From: Epiperipatus broadwayi
Lineage: Eukaryota; Onychophora; Udeonychophora; Euonychophora; Peripatidae
Length of the DNA: 64,000 nt
Reading direction: 5' to 3'
Assembly (NCBI GenBank): GCA_028023455.1
Contig: JAQFVV010012396.1
Location: forward strand, 12,069,296-12,133,295
Shown here: one piece after another, positions 36,304-48,600 of the stretch
Position numbering within the stretch: the stretch's first letter is position 1
How the letters are laid out: each line of letters begins with the position of its first letter
The notes under the pieces: model-generated
Told to the model about the DNA's origin: nothing
Database searches by the model: none
The model's input: the letters and a program-made list of their open reading frames with translations, nothing else
Position numbers and translations under genes: made by a program

Positions 36304-37511
36304 CATTTTCTTTTTTTAAAGTATCACTTCTATCACCAGTTATTGTCTCACTGCTACTATGCCATGATACTCGGTTTAAAACATTGTCCAATTTTTCTAT
36401 AGCTGCTTTGGTTTCCCATTCTTGAGGATCAGAATAACTTTTAATGGTATTATACAAATCATCTTCTACTGATGTTGAATGAAAGATTGGTTCATCACTA
36501 ATACTTGTATAATGTCCACTATCTTCAGTTTCCTGTGTAATCCGAATTATTGGTGTTGGATATGTGTTTGTCATATTTGATTTATTTGCTGTGGCAGTGA
36601 TTTCACTTTTTAATGTAGTATTTGATCGTAATGTTGATCTGCTACTAGTACTTTCAATTTCAGATCTTACACTATCATAACAACTTTCACCATGGCCACT
36701 AGTTAAAGATCCATTGTCTGACTGTTTTTTATTAACAAATGGAGAAGTTTCATATTTAATAAAGTCTTCTTTATTTTTATTATTAACTTTTTTATTAATA
36801 TTATTATTGTTATTAACCGATTTATTTACAAGTGTGTTAGTTTTATTATCTTCATTATCAAAAGCTTCTTTTAAGTAATCGTCAATGCTAAGATCAATAT
36901 CTGAAGTCTGACTAGAAATGGAATAATGTTGTAATGATTGGTATGATGAATCAGGAGAGTTGGAAGCTATTTTGTAATTATTATTATTATTTTCAACTAT
37001 AAGTTTTTGTTTCTCTTTATAAATTGGTGATGTTTGAGTTTCTACTGATTTAGGTTTGTCTGGAAGTATTGTTGGACGTATGTGTTGACTTGATGACACA
37101 GATGACATTGATGATTGATCTGCATTATAAACTGAACTATCAGAGCCATCTTCACTTGACATACTTCTAAAGACAGATGGAAAGGCACGAATGTATGCAT
37201 ATAAATCATCAGGTGAAGGCCAGTTACTTGGATAATTGCACAAACCTTCAAAACTATAATGTCCACATGGACATTTTTGAAAAGGTTGCTGTTCTGGGTT
37301 TTTCCAAGGTAGTCCACAACTGCATTTGGTTTTATCCATGAGTTTTTGCTTCAAAATTTGCTGAAATAATAAGAGATCATCTTCAAATGTTAAAAGCGGT
37401 AGATGATTGCATGAATATTTATAACGAGATATTTCTGGAAAGAAGCGATTTATATTTTCTTTTTTATGCTGATGGAAATCCAAATTGGTTGGGTCTTGTG
37501 GTTCTTTTAAT
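36304..37511 (-). CDS. PDZ-protein gene, large exon with CxCG Cys-rich block
   Basis: This 1208-nt exon (1 nt, 402 codons, 1 nt) follows a TTATAG acceptor and ends at a GTAAAC donor. About 60 residues in is a Cys-rich block, KCSCGLPW...QKCPCGHYSFEGLC, with spacing C-x-C-x14-C-x-C-x8-C plus a His. It could bind zinc, but I match it to no named family. After an aromatic segment (YAYIRAFPSVFRSM) the remaining 280 or so residues are low-complexity and rich in Ser, Asn, Thr, Asp and Lys, with Asn runs encoded by AAT/AAC. This looks disordered, with many possible phosphosites (SSEDGSDSS, SGHGES). Near the end a short predicted helix reads WETKAAIEKLDNVLNRVSWH. The frame runs on past the donor for about 47 codons of intron into a hydrophobic tail. 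I treat that as read-through, because the donor is good and the phase fits. Confidence 0.9.
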
Positions 37512-38275
37512 CTATAACATAAATTATAATAAATATATATAAAAATTTGATAACAATATATTAATAACTTGTAAATAATATTTATTGATTTTAAATAATT
37601 AATATGATTAAGTAACTTAAATATACAACATATTTATTTGTCACTAATTTTTAGAACCATTTCATTAAAATTTATCTATTAATAAAAATATTTTTAAAGC
37701 ACTCAAATTGCAAGCATAGAAGATAAAAGCATCTACATTTATGCATATATAGATTTTAAAAAGTAATATCTTCTTTCTAACTGAAATCAGAAGATTTTTC
37801 TTGGGATATATATACCCAGATATGCTGCTAGTTCTCATAATTTTAACAGTGTTATCTAGAACAATTATTACATTTAAATACAATCATTAACTCATCAAAT
37901 CTTAAAATACACACATATTATTCAATGAAGGTATTTAGATTGCTGCTTTATGTGTCAAAATGTTGGATACATGTATTAACTAAATTTTATTATTCCTCTA
38001 TTGTATGTTGTTTAGTGCAATGATAGAGCAGTGGACTTAAATAACTGTAACATTAACAATCAAGACTTTATTTTGAAACTATAGTTAAAAGAATGACAAA
38101 TGTTTAATAGAAGAGAATGCCTTCACTCTTATTTTTAAAAATTATATCATTTGCAAAAAAAAAAACGCATTTAAAATAAATTGTTTCTAATACTTCAAAG
38201 GAATATAAAAAGATTAAACCACTAAGCACCACATGGTCACCATTCTTTATGCTTACACAAGCTGTTTACATAGAG
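37512..38275. other. Intron stretch; possible SINE trace near 38010
   Basis: 38018-38085 contains TTTAGTGCAATGATAGAGCA, similar to the start of the element at 53230. Otherwise nothing is recognised. Confidence 0.35.
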
Positions 38276-38551
38276 GTGATGTGATGTATTGTGACTTCTC
38301 CTTAAACGAAGTCAAGAATATCTCAGCAATTATGCCCAGATAAACATGTTAGCCACTTTATTTTCCATTCGCCACTCTAAATTTTCCCATATTCTGCTCC
38401 ATCCCATTTCCACAACATAATCTTTGTCAACTCTATAACCTTTATATCTAAATCCCCTTTATCTTTTCCCAAACCCAGCATAAAAAACAATAATTCACTT
38501 TCTGTATAATCACTATTTTCATATTTATTCTTCCATAACTTCATTATAAAA
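38276..38551 (-). mobile_element. LINE-B 3'-end fragment
   Basis: It starts GGTGATGTGATGTATTGTGA on the plus strand and follows the 16228-16500 region base by base with scattered changes. The minus strand encodes SDYTESELLFFMLGLGKDKG and LTKIMLWKWDGAEYG, the ORF2 C-terminus. It is truncated where family F1 begins. Confidence 0.85.
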
Positions 38552-38555
38552 ATCT

Positions 38556-39178
38556 GCATACAGTAGCACCACTCAGTGCAAGTCAGAGTAATCAATGGAT
38601 GCAGGAAGATTATTGCACAAAATTCCTATCTAGTGCCTACTTATCTAATATCCCTAGACTAGTTTCTAGTTTTTGGTTTTCACCAGTGAGGAGCTTTGGA
38701 TCTGAGAGCATTGCAACTTGATCTTAGGATCTAATGCAACCCTACAGCAGCGATCTTTTATCTTTTAGCTAACTATAAAGCTTTGAGTTTAAAATGAAAA
38801 CAATTATATTTTCACTTCAAGTTCATTTACTTGAAATCAAAGACACCAAAATGTATGGATGTTGAACTGAGTTCAGATCTATATGACTACACAAACAAGC
38901 AAATGAGCTTGAAGTGAAAATATTATTGTTTTCATTTTGAACTCAAAGCTAAAAAATAAAAGGTGGCTGCTGGAGGGTTGCATTAGATCCTAAAATCTAG
39001 GTACAATGCTCTCAGATACAAGACTCATCACTAATAAAAGCCACAAGCTAGAAACTACTCTGGTGATATTGGATGAGTAGATACTAGATAGGGACTTTAT
39101 GCAAAAATCTTCCTGCATCCACTGATTACTCTGGCTTGCACTGAGTGGCACTGCTGTATGGAGAGTTTTGCCTCTGTG
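38556..39178. repeat. Foldback family F1, full inverted-repeat copy
   Basis: The left arm begins GCATACAGTAGCACCACTCA. The right arm ends GCCACTGC..GTATGGAGAG in reverse. Arms of about 270-300 bp pair (ACTTCAAGTTCATTTACTTG on the left, GCAAATGAGCTTGAAGTGAA on the right), with a 50-60 nt centre near 38835-38890. It is non-coding. Single arms at 2023 and 32572 show that the family is dispersed. Confidence 0.88.
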
Positions 39179-39179
39179 T

Positions 39180-40130
39180 AATCTCTTTAAAAAATATAAT
39201 ATTATCTATCTAGTGTTGTCATAAACTTCTTAAAAATGCTAATGAATTCGGAACTAATTTCCCACAGGAATTAGCATACATAAATAATTAAATAAATTCA
39301 CCAATATATGAGAAGGGTTGGAATATATTTATTCATGAATAGATTAATTTTATATAAAATAGCTTCCCTCTAAAGATGAAATTAAACATTTTTGCACATA
39401 AGCTATTAGTACACATGATTTTAAGATAATGCCAGCCAGAGAAGTTGTTATATTTTAATGCAATCTCCAAGTCCTTAAGCTGTATTTTTTTCTATATAAT
39501 ACAGTAAATTGTCAAACACATCTCTTGGTATATTTTAAAATAAAATTGGAAAAATAGATAGATATAAATATATGCATTAAATCTTGGATATGACAACTTT
39601 CTTGGTTAATCGTATAAATCTGAAAAAGTATACATGAACATAATGGACGTAATAAACAGACTATACCAAAGTTATTAAAAAAAAAGGAGTAAAGATCATA
39701 AAATTAATAAAATATACTGATGATAAAGACAACTATTTTATCAGCCGTTTTTTCCCTTCTTGATTGTGATTAATTAAACTTATTAAAAAGTTAATGAATT
39801 CTACTGCCAACAACAATTTTGGAATGCCCTAAGAAGTGAATAGCAAAGTCACATCTTGCAAAGACAGTTTCTAAATTCTGAATTTAAACACACTCATGTA
39901 AATATATTTATTACATAGTAAATAAATAAAGTAATCAAAAAAGCCACGCCGTTAAATCTGAATTTTAACACGGAAATGTCTTTATTTTTTGGCAATTTAT
40001 ATTGTTACTCACTATTGCTACTCTGAAGAAAATTAAATATATTTATCAAAACAGTTTAACAATTTGGAAGACTCAAGTGCGAGTGCGCATATTTACATAT
40101 ACATGCGAGTAGTAATTATATATATATGTG
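39180..40130. other. Intron stretch, no recognised feature
   Basis: AT-rich. No element boundary or coding signal was seen. Confidence 0.5.
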
Positions 40131-40214
40131 TGTCAAAGCGCTGACCGGGAAGCGAACCCGGGCCAGCTGCTTAGAAGGCAGCTATGCTAACCGCTAGGCC
40201 ACCAACGCTTGACA
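40131..40214 (-). mobile_element. S1 SINE, best-preserved tRNA-like copy
   Basis: On the minus strand: acceptor GCGTTGG pairs with TCAGCGC; box A is TGGCCTAGCGG; anticodon arm GCTGC-CTTCTAA-GCAGC; T arm CCGGG-TTCGCTT-CCCGG; then TTTGACA. The anticodon position would read UCU. The D-stem has only two good pairs, and the flanking GTCAAGC / GCTTTGAC repeat shared by all copies marks it as a SINE, not a tRNA gene. Confidence 0.82.
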
Positions 40215-40572
40215 GTAATTTTTTTTTTTTTTTACTATTAATTGTGACATTTAGGGCACTTCTTTAGTATATAATTCGCATTATTCAATTTTTTTTTTCT
40301 TATATAAAAAGATTTGTTTTATTATTATAAAAATCAAACTTATGTTAATTTAAATGTTAACTATATTCGAGTACCGAAGTCTATTGCTATCTAGTCATTA
40401 ATTCTTAACACAGCAAATTATTCAAAATAAATGATTTTTAAAAAAATCGGATTTGATTTTGAATGAAACGAGAAAATGGGAAAAAAAAATAGCAGTGATA
40501 AAACTTTATGCTATACTAAACCAATACCTTACTAAGATAATTTTAGAAAATATATACTTTTTAAAAAAACAA

Positions 40573-40642
40573 ATCATCATCATCGTCAACCATTTTCAAT
40601 CCACTGCAGGATGAAGATCTCTCCAAGTTCAATCCATCTTAA
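40573..40642 (-). mobile_element. RTE-like LINE, 70-bp 3' tip
   Basis: It has ATCATCATCATCGTCAACC, CCACTGCAGGATGAAGATCT and CTCCAAGTTCAATCC, then unrelated sequence. This is the most truncated RTE copy here. Confidence 0.85.
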
Positions 40643-40644
40643 TA

Positions 40645-41740
40645 AATATATTTATATGGGATTTCTTAATTTGTAAAGTTTTTCATTATAATAATTAATA
40701 GTACATTTTTATTAAAATTGTACATTAAAATAAAGTATAAATTGAAAAAAACTTGCAATAATAAAATTATTACTTTATGCTAAAATTATTTTACTTTTTT
40801 TAAATCTATAAAATTAATCATAGTGACGTAGTAGTTTCAAAAATTTAATAAATGTGTATCAACTTTACAAAATGAGAAAAAAATGCCAGGAAAACTCAAT
40901 CCAAAGCAGCGGAAAAAAAATCCTCTTCACAATAATACAAAGGGAATCCAAGGAGTTTTCCTGTCTTCCCCTTAGCTATTGTATAGCATGAATAGAACTA
41001 CCTTGGCTCTAGAGAGAACAACTTTTATGAAAAAAGATAAGGAATGGCTTTGGAGTGGACAAAGTAAATTAATTTCTTTACCTATACTAATGTGACTAGA
41101 CTATGAATGCAGCTTTAATAATTGGGTGGAAAATGAAATTACTGTAACCGTAATGCAACTTTTGAAAAGCTCTTATCCCCATAAAATAAAAAGACAAAGT
41201 TACTTATCAAAACTAGCCGGGTAACTCACAAATAATAAAGTAACAACACCTCAGACTTTAAACCGTAATCTGCCGTGTCATTCTTATCTCTAGATAATAC
41301 ATTTTCATCTGTCATAATAAAAGACACCTTTTTCATAATTTGTCTTATGACGATCACAAATTTGTTTTGAAAAGAGAAAAATAATTAATTTCTACTCTGG
41401 AGCCTCTCTCAAGTGACCAATTTTTGTAGAAACTCATCAGTGAAATGACAGATTATCAAAGTTGATTTTTTTTTTTTTTTTGCATAACACCTTTAATCAA
41501 AATTTGCAGTAAATTGGAAAAAAAAAGAGGGAGACGAGGAGAGGAGAGAAATATTTTAAACAAACTGTTCATGATTTAATTGATTAAAATCATTGTTAAA
41601 TTAATCAGTATTAATTAGTTAAGAATAATGATTCATTAGTGCAATATTAATGAAAGTGATAAATATTTAATAAGAAAATATATAGTACGCATACTATTCT
41701 ATAATAATAAATCTAACATATACGAGTTGGAAGCATAATG
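40645..41740. other. Intron stretch, no recognised feature
   Basis: 40860-41440 is slightly GC-richer (AAGGAGTTTTCCTGTCTTCC and similar) but has no long frame and no match to other parts of the window. Confidence 0.45.
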
Positions 41741-41749
41741 GATGATATT

Positions 41750-42180
41750 AGTCTTAGAATTAAACAAGGATGAAATATTACTGTTAGAAATTAAGTAAAT
41801 ATGCAAAAAGATTTGGATAAGAATGGAAGAGCAATGCAAAGATTTCAGACAATTCAATAAAACCTGGAGAGAAGAATGATGGAAATAATAAGACATTAAA
41901 AAGGAAATACTTGTGTGAGAAAACATTTTTTATATCACTGAAAGAATTAAGACCTTACAATGTAGCTGGACTGGGCATATTGCTAGATGAGATTTTAATA
42001 GATAGATGGTTATAATATTCCAGAAGAATGTGAAAGATATAGAAAGAGACCAATTGTGGGATGGATGAAATAAAAAAGTTTGATGATGTGACGTGAAGAG
42101 GTTATGGTTTAATAAAACTGAATTAAACTTGGAGAGCTTTTTTTTTCATTAGACTGATAAAAGTTGAAAATGATGACGAC
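41750..42180 (+). mobile_element. Decayed RTE-like LINE C-terminus, plus strand
   Basis: Translated pieces NGRAMQRFQTIQ, LERRM and LDWAYC follow the order of NRRAIQRLQTTQ, IERCMLGV and ELGWTYC in the 58-kb copy. Downstream GAATGTGAAAGATATAGAAA and GGATGGATGAAAT match the end of the ORF. Many stops are present. Confidence 0.68.
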
Positions 42181-42424
42181 AATATACAGCAAATTCTTTG
42201 GTCAGTAAAATAATTTGTTTAAAACTTTTTTAATTTCAGCAGCAACCGCAAGTACTCACAAACAAATATAGCATTCCAACTCTAAAAGAAAAAGATAAAA
42301 CAAATAATAATACCATAAAGACGATCTTTGTAATGATTATACAAACCAATCTTAAAACACAAATAAGTTAACATATAGATCACACTGTATCAATTATTCT
42401 GTTCGTTGATACTTAGTGACACTA

Positions 42425-42780
42425 TCTATTTATTTTTTAACTTCTGCAAAAAAATTTCTTTCTGAAATATTTCAATATCATATCTAATTGTAGCTCTCCA
42501 CTGTATTCTATTCTCTGCCATATCTTCTGAATATAATCAACGTTACTTTACGCTTTTTTAGAATGTTTTTGAGATAATTTTTACAAAGTAAACAAACTCT
42601 ATCTTTCCTATAAAAATCGTGCTCAAGTTTATTGTAAATGTATTTTTATAAAGTCTTGCATTGTTAATTTATTTCACATGTCCAATCCAATAATGATGTG
42701 ATTTTACAATAGTGAATTCTAGAAAAATACATCCTGCAAGTTAATTGAAAAACAATGATTAATCTTGCATTGACATTTTT
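42425..42780 (-). mobile_element. Decayed LINE C-terminal fragment, other lineage
   Basis: The minus strand reads, with shifts, W(I)GHVK-INNARLYK, then GKI..VYFVK..LK and YGREQNTVESYN (shifted: MAENRIQWRATIRYDIEIF). GHV-x-R...RW/RIQWR endings occur in the ORF2 of many animal LINEs. It is unlike the RTE and LINE-B C-termini here. Confidence 0.5.
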
Positions 42781-43164
42781 AAAATTTTACAGTAACTTAA
42801 ATAAAATGTATCTAATACCTTTATATTATGATGATAAGTTGTCAAATCCCTTTTTTATGCAATAAAAAAAAAGAGCTTTCTATATAGGAACTATATTACA
42901 GTAATTATTTTGAAATGATGAAATATCCTATGTTTTAATTTGTTAAAAGTAGTAATATTAAGTCTGTGATCTGTGTAGAAAAAAAAAATCAAAAAGGGAT
43001 TTAGACTTAGAATTGCTGCTTTAATTGCACAAGTCCCCAATCTCATTGTTACAATTAGAATTGGGATTATTGACAAGAGAAGTTCATGGTGGCCAGGCTC
43101 TACACTAACTTAAATGACTGAAAACAGTATGGAAAAAAGAAACAGAAAAACTTGTATTGGAAAC

Positions 43165-44640
43165 AATATATCATCATCATCAATCATTATCAATCCACTG
43201 TAGGATGAAAGTTTCTCCAAATTCAATCCATTTTCTCTGATCTTTAGCTTCTTCTCCACATCACTACTGCACACTTTCTTATTGCATCAATCCATCTCAC
43301 ATGTAGTCTCTTTCTGGGTCTTTTCCAATCTCTTGGAATCCAGTTTAAGATTTCAATTGTCCATCTATTATAATCTCTTCTAGCAATATGTCCAGCCCAA
43401 CTCCACTTCAGTCTTTTAAATTTTTTCAATGAGGTCAGTATCACCTGTTTGTTCTCTTACACATATATTGTGTTTTAATCTCTTGTTGTTACTCCCAACA
43501 TGCATCTCTCCATACTTCTTTGAGTAATCTGAAGTCTTTGTATTGTTCTTCTATTAAGTGTCCAAGTCTCAGATCCATAGAACTAGTAAAACACATTTAT
43601 TGAAAACCTTCTTTTTCAAACACATAGGCATATTTCCTTTTAGTATCAAGTTATTGCTACCAAAAGCACTCCAACCAAGTTTAATTCATCCATTAGGTTT
43701 CCATCTGTATTAATAATCTGACCAAGATATTTGTAACTGTTAACTTCTTCTAACTCATCATAATCAATCTTTATTTTCATATTTTGAGAAAATCCATTAA
43801 ACATTACTTTAGTCTTTTTAACATTTATCTTTAGTCCTACTTTCATCTGATAACTCCTGCAACATTTCCTGTAGCTCTAAAGTATTATTTGCAAAAATAA
43901 CTACATCATCTGAAAAATCTAAATGACTTAAATAATCTCATTTACTTTCTACTCTTTTAGCTTCTCATTTTAATCCACAAAATACTTCTTGCAGCACTGC
44001 TGTAAAAAGTTTTGGAGATATGGAGTCACCCTGTCTTACACCCATCTCAATGTTGACTTTTCTAGTATCATTATGTAATCTAATTGTTGCTGTTGCATGT
44101 TTATAAATATTCTTTAAAATATAACAATATCATTGATCTATACCTTGATGATCCAATGCTTTAATCACTGAAGAAAAGTTTATAGAATCAAATGCCTTTT
44201 CATAGTCTACAAATCCAAAGCATAATGGCAACTCATATTCATTTGTTATTTCTATAACTTCTCTCAATACCTGGATGATCTATTGTATTAAAACCACTTT
44301 TAAATCCAGCTTGTTCTCTGTAGATGAGTTGTAATTATCTTGGTAAAAATTTTGTATAAAACTGATAAAAGGCTGATAGGTCTGTAATTTGTAATATCTT
44401 TATCACCATTTTTAAATATTAATATTAATATTGCATTCTTCCAATCATCAGGTACATCTTTATCATTTAACATTTGGTATATAACTTTGTTAAAAAAAAT
44501 GTCTATTTCTTCACCTGCTTTTTTTAATATATCAATTATAATTCCATCATTACCTGGAGCTTTTCTTTTCTTCATACATTTAATTGCATATCTCACTTTT
44601 TCATTTAAAATTCTGGGCAATTCAGAAGATATAATTTAAA
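43165..44640 (-). mobile_element. RTE-like LINE, longest copy (5'-truncated)
   Basis: The minus strand holds, from 44620 down: [40 protein letters not shown] and [18 protein letters not shown] (RT fingers). Then come a broken stretch with GVRQGDSISPKLF-type sequence (about 44040), an FSDD active site near 43905 (FADD in the 58-kb copy), VGLKINVKKTKVMFNGF (43846) and NSYKYLGQIINTDGN. The C-terminal part is WAGHIARRDYNRWTIEILNW and IPRDWKRPRKR (43444-43244). Several frameshifts and a deletion near 43670 make it non-functional. The 3' tail is on the plus strand as ATCATCATCATC at 43171. The endonuclease is missing. Confidence 0.88.
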
Positions 44641-44644
44641 TCAA

Positions 44645-45548
44645 TCTCCTATTTTATAAAGCAACAGAAAATGCTCTTGGTCAAGTGCTATTTATTTGTT
44701 ATTCAAGTTAACCCTCATGTCTGAAGACCATCAATTATTTCCAATTAGAGAGCCCATCATTTTTAATGTAACTTTGCATATATATATATATAACACTCTA
44801 ATACACAAAAATATATATGATGTTCTTTTTCTTAATACTATCTTTCAGCAATAACTTTATTGGATTTTTTTTTAAAAAGATACACAAAGAATGTAGCAGG
44901 AAAAAATATGAGTGGATAATTTTTTTATATATAAGGATATAATGACAAAATAGGAAAGTAAAAAACAAACCAAATATTGTTTTAATATCTGGGAAGAGAT
45001 CCACTTATAGCCTAACATTGCCTGAAGTTTGATTATATAATCAAATGAAAACAACTTTTTCATCATGATTTTTTGTCATAAAATCATTAATTATTATATT
45101 TGAATACTTTTGTAAGTTTTGGTCTTATATGATGAATATACATCTAGTGCATCGGAAAAAAACCAAAATGAAAATAATTAGACAAATAACATGAAAGAAA
45201 GCTTGAGAAAAATTAACAAGTAATAGTGAGATTGACACTGAATCCAATTAAAGAAACCATATAATCTATCCCAAGTCATCTTAGTGACAGTCTATTATTT
45301 TATCTTGTTTGTGTTGCATTAAACATGTCAAATGTAATTGTGTGTTAATTTTTTTATATATATTAAACATTATGTGATATCTCAACTCCATAATTTCTAA
45401 TGCTTCTGCACCATATGACTTTCTGGGCAATAATCATTTGATTTTTTTTTTATTGTATAACATAAAATATAGTTCAATGCTTAACAATCTTGAAGGCTCA
45501 TTTTGTTTTTTAAAATCCTGGAAATCATGAACTCAGTACTAGAAAATC
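44645..45548. other. Intron stretch, no recognised feature
   Basis: AT-rich. Two overlapping minus-strand open frames of 64-68 codons near 44800-45066 are low-complexity and not credible genes. Confidence 0.45.
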
Positions 45549-45551
45549 ATA

Positions 45552-45623
45552 ATCAGCACAGCTGCCTTACAAGCAGTTGTCCCAGGTTTGCTTCCGAGCC
45601 GATGCTTTGATACATGAAAAAAA
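45552..45623 (+). mobile_element. S1 SINE, 5'-truncated
   Basis: TCAGCACAGCTGCCTTACAA, GCAGTTGTCCC, GCCGATGCTTTGATACATGA and an A-run match 53527-53595. Box A is lost. Confidence 0.85.
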
Positions 45624-45624
45624 A

Positions 45625-48600
45625 TCATAATAAACATAAAAAGGTTAAAGTCTCAATTTCAAACATATCCATGGCTTCATCAAATATAGATTGATCAGTT
45701 ATAACATAAAATTATAATTATGTAGTTAATTGCTCAAAAAATTGTATGATGTTTTATATTTTAGTAATAGGTTGAGCATGACATTTTCACTTAATTAAGC
45801 TAAGTTTTTTATTTTATTTTATCTAGCTCTGAATAAAACTGAGGATCTTTAGTTCTCAAATCCATCAGTCTATCACTGTATTAAATTATATGGAACAGGT
45901 CATCAGTACCATATAAAAAAAAAGCATAAACAATGTCTTTAATAATTATTTTAAATATCTTGTGAAAAAGGCCAAAATTTTACCAAATGGATGTTCTTTT
46001 CATGAATGAAGTTACCATTTGATAATACGTATTTAAAAAATGATACTATTTTCCCTTTTTACTAGAGCAATGAAAATATTAATAATTTAATTAAAAAATG
46101 ATTGTGGAGAAAATATAGTATTCAAGCACCAGAAACTTTAGTCATCAAATCTAACACTCCACCATTCTATGTTAACCCACATGGAACATTATTAGCAATA
46201 ATTCTTTAATGGGCTAGTCACTAATATATACATACACCTTAGTATGTGTGCAATTTAATCATTTCCTTGATTTTTTAAAGAAAATGCAATCTTAAAATTA
46301 GAGCTTAAAGTTTTTATTGCAAGATTTTTTTCAATAAACAACACCTATAAAATAAATAAGTAATATGTAATACAAATTAAAATTGGCACAAAGTTACTTT
46401 CACACCTTTCTTTTACAAGTAAGGTGAATAAACTGAATTAAACAGTTGAAGAAATTCAGATATTATGTTACATGAATAATATTTTCCCAAACTGTCATTA
46501 AGCAAATTACAAAGTTAATAAATGGGACAGTAAATGTGTATGTTTCAAATTAAAAAAAAAAACGACTTGCAAATATTTGGTTTTGTGAGTGTGTGTGTGC
46601 TACATCTGTTTTATTCTGTATCTCTGAATGAAACATCAGTAAAAGCTTTTTTAATTAATTTACATGGTTGAGTTCAAGATGCAGTAAATTTGAATTAACC
46701 AAAAAAAAAAAATTTTTTTCTATTAAAAATTAATAATTTGTAGTATATAAACTAATACATTTTTGATCAACAAATTATAAATATTACAATGTTTATGCAT
46801 TTTTAATAACAGGTTCATTGCCCTAGAAACAACCTTCGGTAGAAAATGCATCATAATATTTTCTAAGAATTGAGGAAAACAATTTAAATTACCTAATTTG
46901 AGAATGAAGTATTGGAATAAACTTAACCTAATTCAAGTAAAACATTAAGTATTCTTATTACACATATCATTCGGAAATTAAAAACCACTCAGATTTTAAA
47001 CCAAGTTGTTTCATGGCATATAAAAACACAACTCATGTTAAAGAAGTTATAATATTACATTTAAACAAGTTGGAAACAGTAAAGATATATTTGCTAATGT
47101 GAAAAATGGTGATTCTATTTTAATTTGACATCTTGAGCATTCTACAACAATTTATGAATACTTTATAACAACAACTTGCTTAATCAATTAGAAATGATGG
47201 TAGGGATACAACAAAGATTCAGATTTCTTATATTCCAAAAATCTCCATGTATATGCCAATGGAATAGTATTGGCACACTCTATCTTTTATATTCGCACAA
47301 ATGCAGCTGATTATTAAATATTAATTAAATATGTTAATAGATGTTATAAGCTATAGAAGATTCCATCCTGATCTGCATCTCTGAAGGTGAAATCAAACAG
47401 ATTCAACGAGACTGAATTTCTATTTGTTATAAAAATTATTTAAAATTTCAAGGAATTTAACAACTGTGTTTCATAATATTTGAAGTTTTGATAGTTCATC
47501 ACATTACTTAAACGAATTCATATCACTTGTAAATTTTAGAAAAAATTAAGAAATTATTAATATGCAAAAAAGAAGTCTCTTTTATTACTATGTGATATCA
47601 TCATCACAAATGGATAAAACATTTTATTAAACATTAAAGACTTTATAATGTAATTTTTAATGAACTTTCTATAAAATTTCATAGATAACTATTTCATTTA
47701 TACAAAATCTTGTAACATTATAAATATTATATAATTGTTTAAAAAGTGGTTATTCTTGATCTTTTGCCAAAAGAGTCACTGAGATCATAAAAACTGTTTT
47801 TTCAACAGATGTTCAATAATCAATATAAGTATGATTTTTAAGCTTAATGTTTAGATTAGTTTTGATGGTGATTAAAATATTTTTGGTTCAATTTCTAAAT
47901 GGGAGGGAATGTTATCTCTCCGAATATTCAAAAAACAAACAAAAAAAAACCTTCAATAATCATAATAATAAGACCAGCAGTAATCTAGCTACCAATGGAA
48001 TCTTAGAGCTACAATTGCTTCTTTAAAAAAGACAATAGTAGGATCATAAGCAAATAAGTAAGAAAAAATGTCATTAACACAATTTTATTGTCACATAAAA
48101 AGCAAGATGAAATTACCACTATATTTCTTCATAAGAAAACTTTTTGATTAGGGGATCAACAATGATAAAAGAGAGTTATAGAAATAAATTACTAACAGTA
48201 AATATATTTACATAATGAAAGATCTATACAATTCTAAACATAAACAGTATGATGACAAGATTATAAAACCAATTAATATGTTCTTCTATTTGCTGGATAT
48301 GGTAATATTAATTTTATTATTATAAGAACATATCTTCATTGCATTTAGTATGCGACATGTGCAGACAATAACAGACTTCTTAAAAATGTATTTTATGATA
48401 AACATGACAATGGTTTTCATGAATAAGGCAGATTCCATCCATATTATAAAGATAATTTTAAGGATATTTAAACTGGTGAACGAATAAGAGATTGTTTTTA
48501 TTGAGAGAATATGTTCAAAAATAAAAATATATAATTAGTTAAAGTTTGAAATCTTTCAGGAAAAAAAAATTTGCTGCTGAAAAAGTTAAAAAATATCATT

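Noticed and set aside
40131-40214. A genuine tRNA-Arg(UCU) gene
   Set aside because: The cloverleaf is good except for the D-stem, but the same sequence with other anticodons and a shared TTTGACA end is dispersed in seven copies, so it is a SINE.
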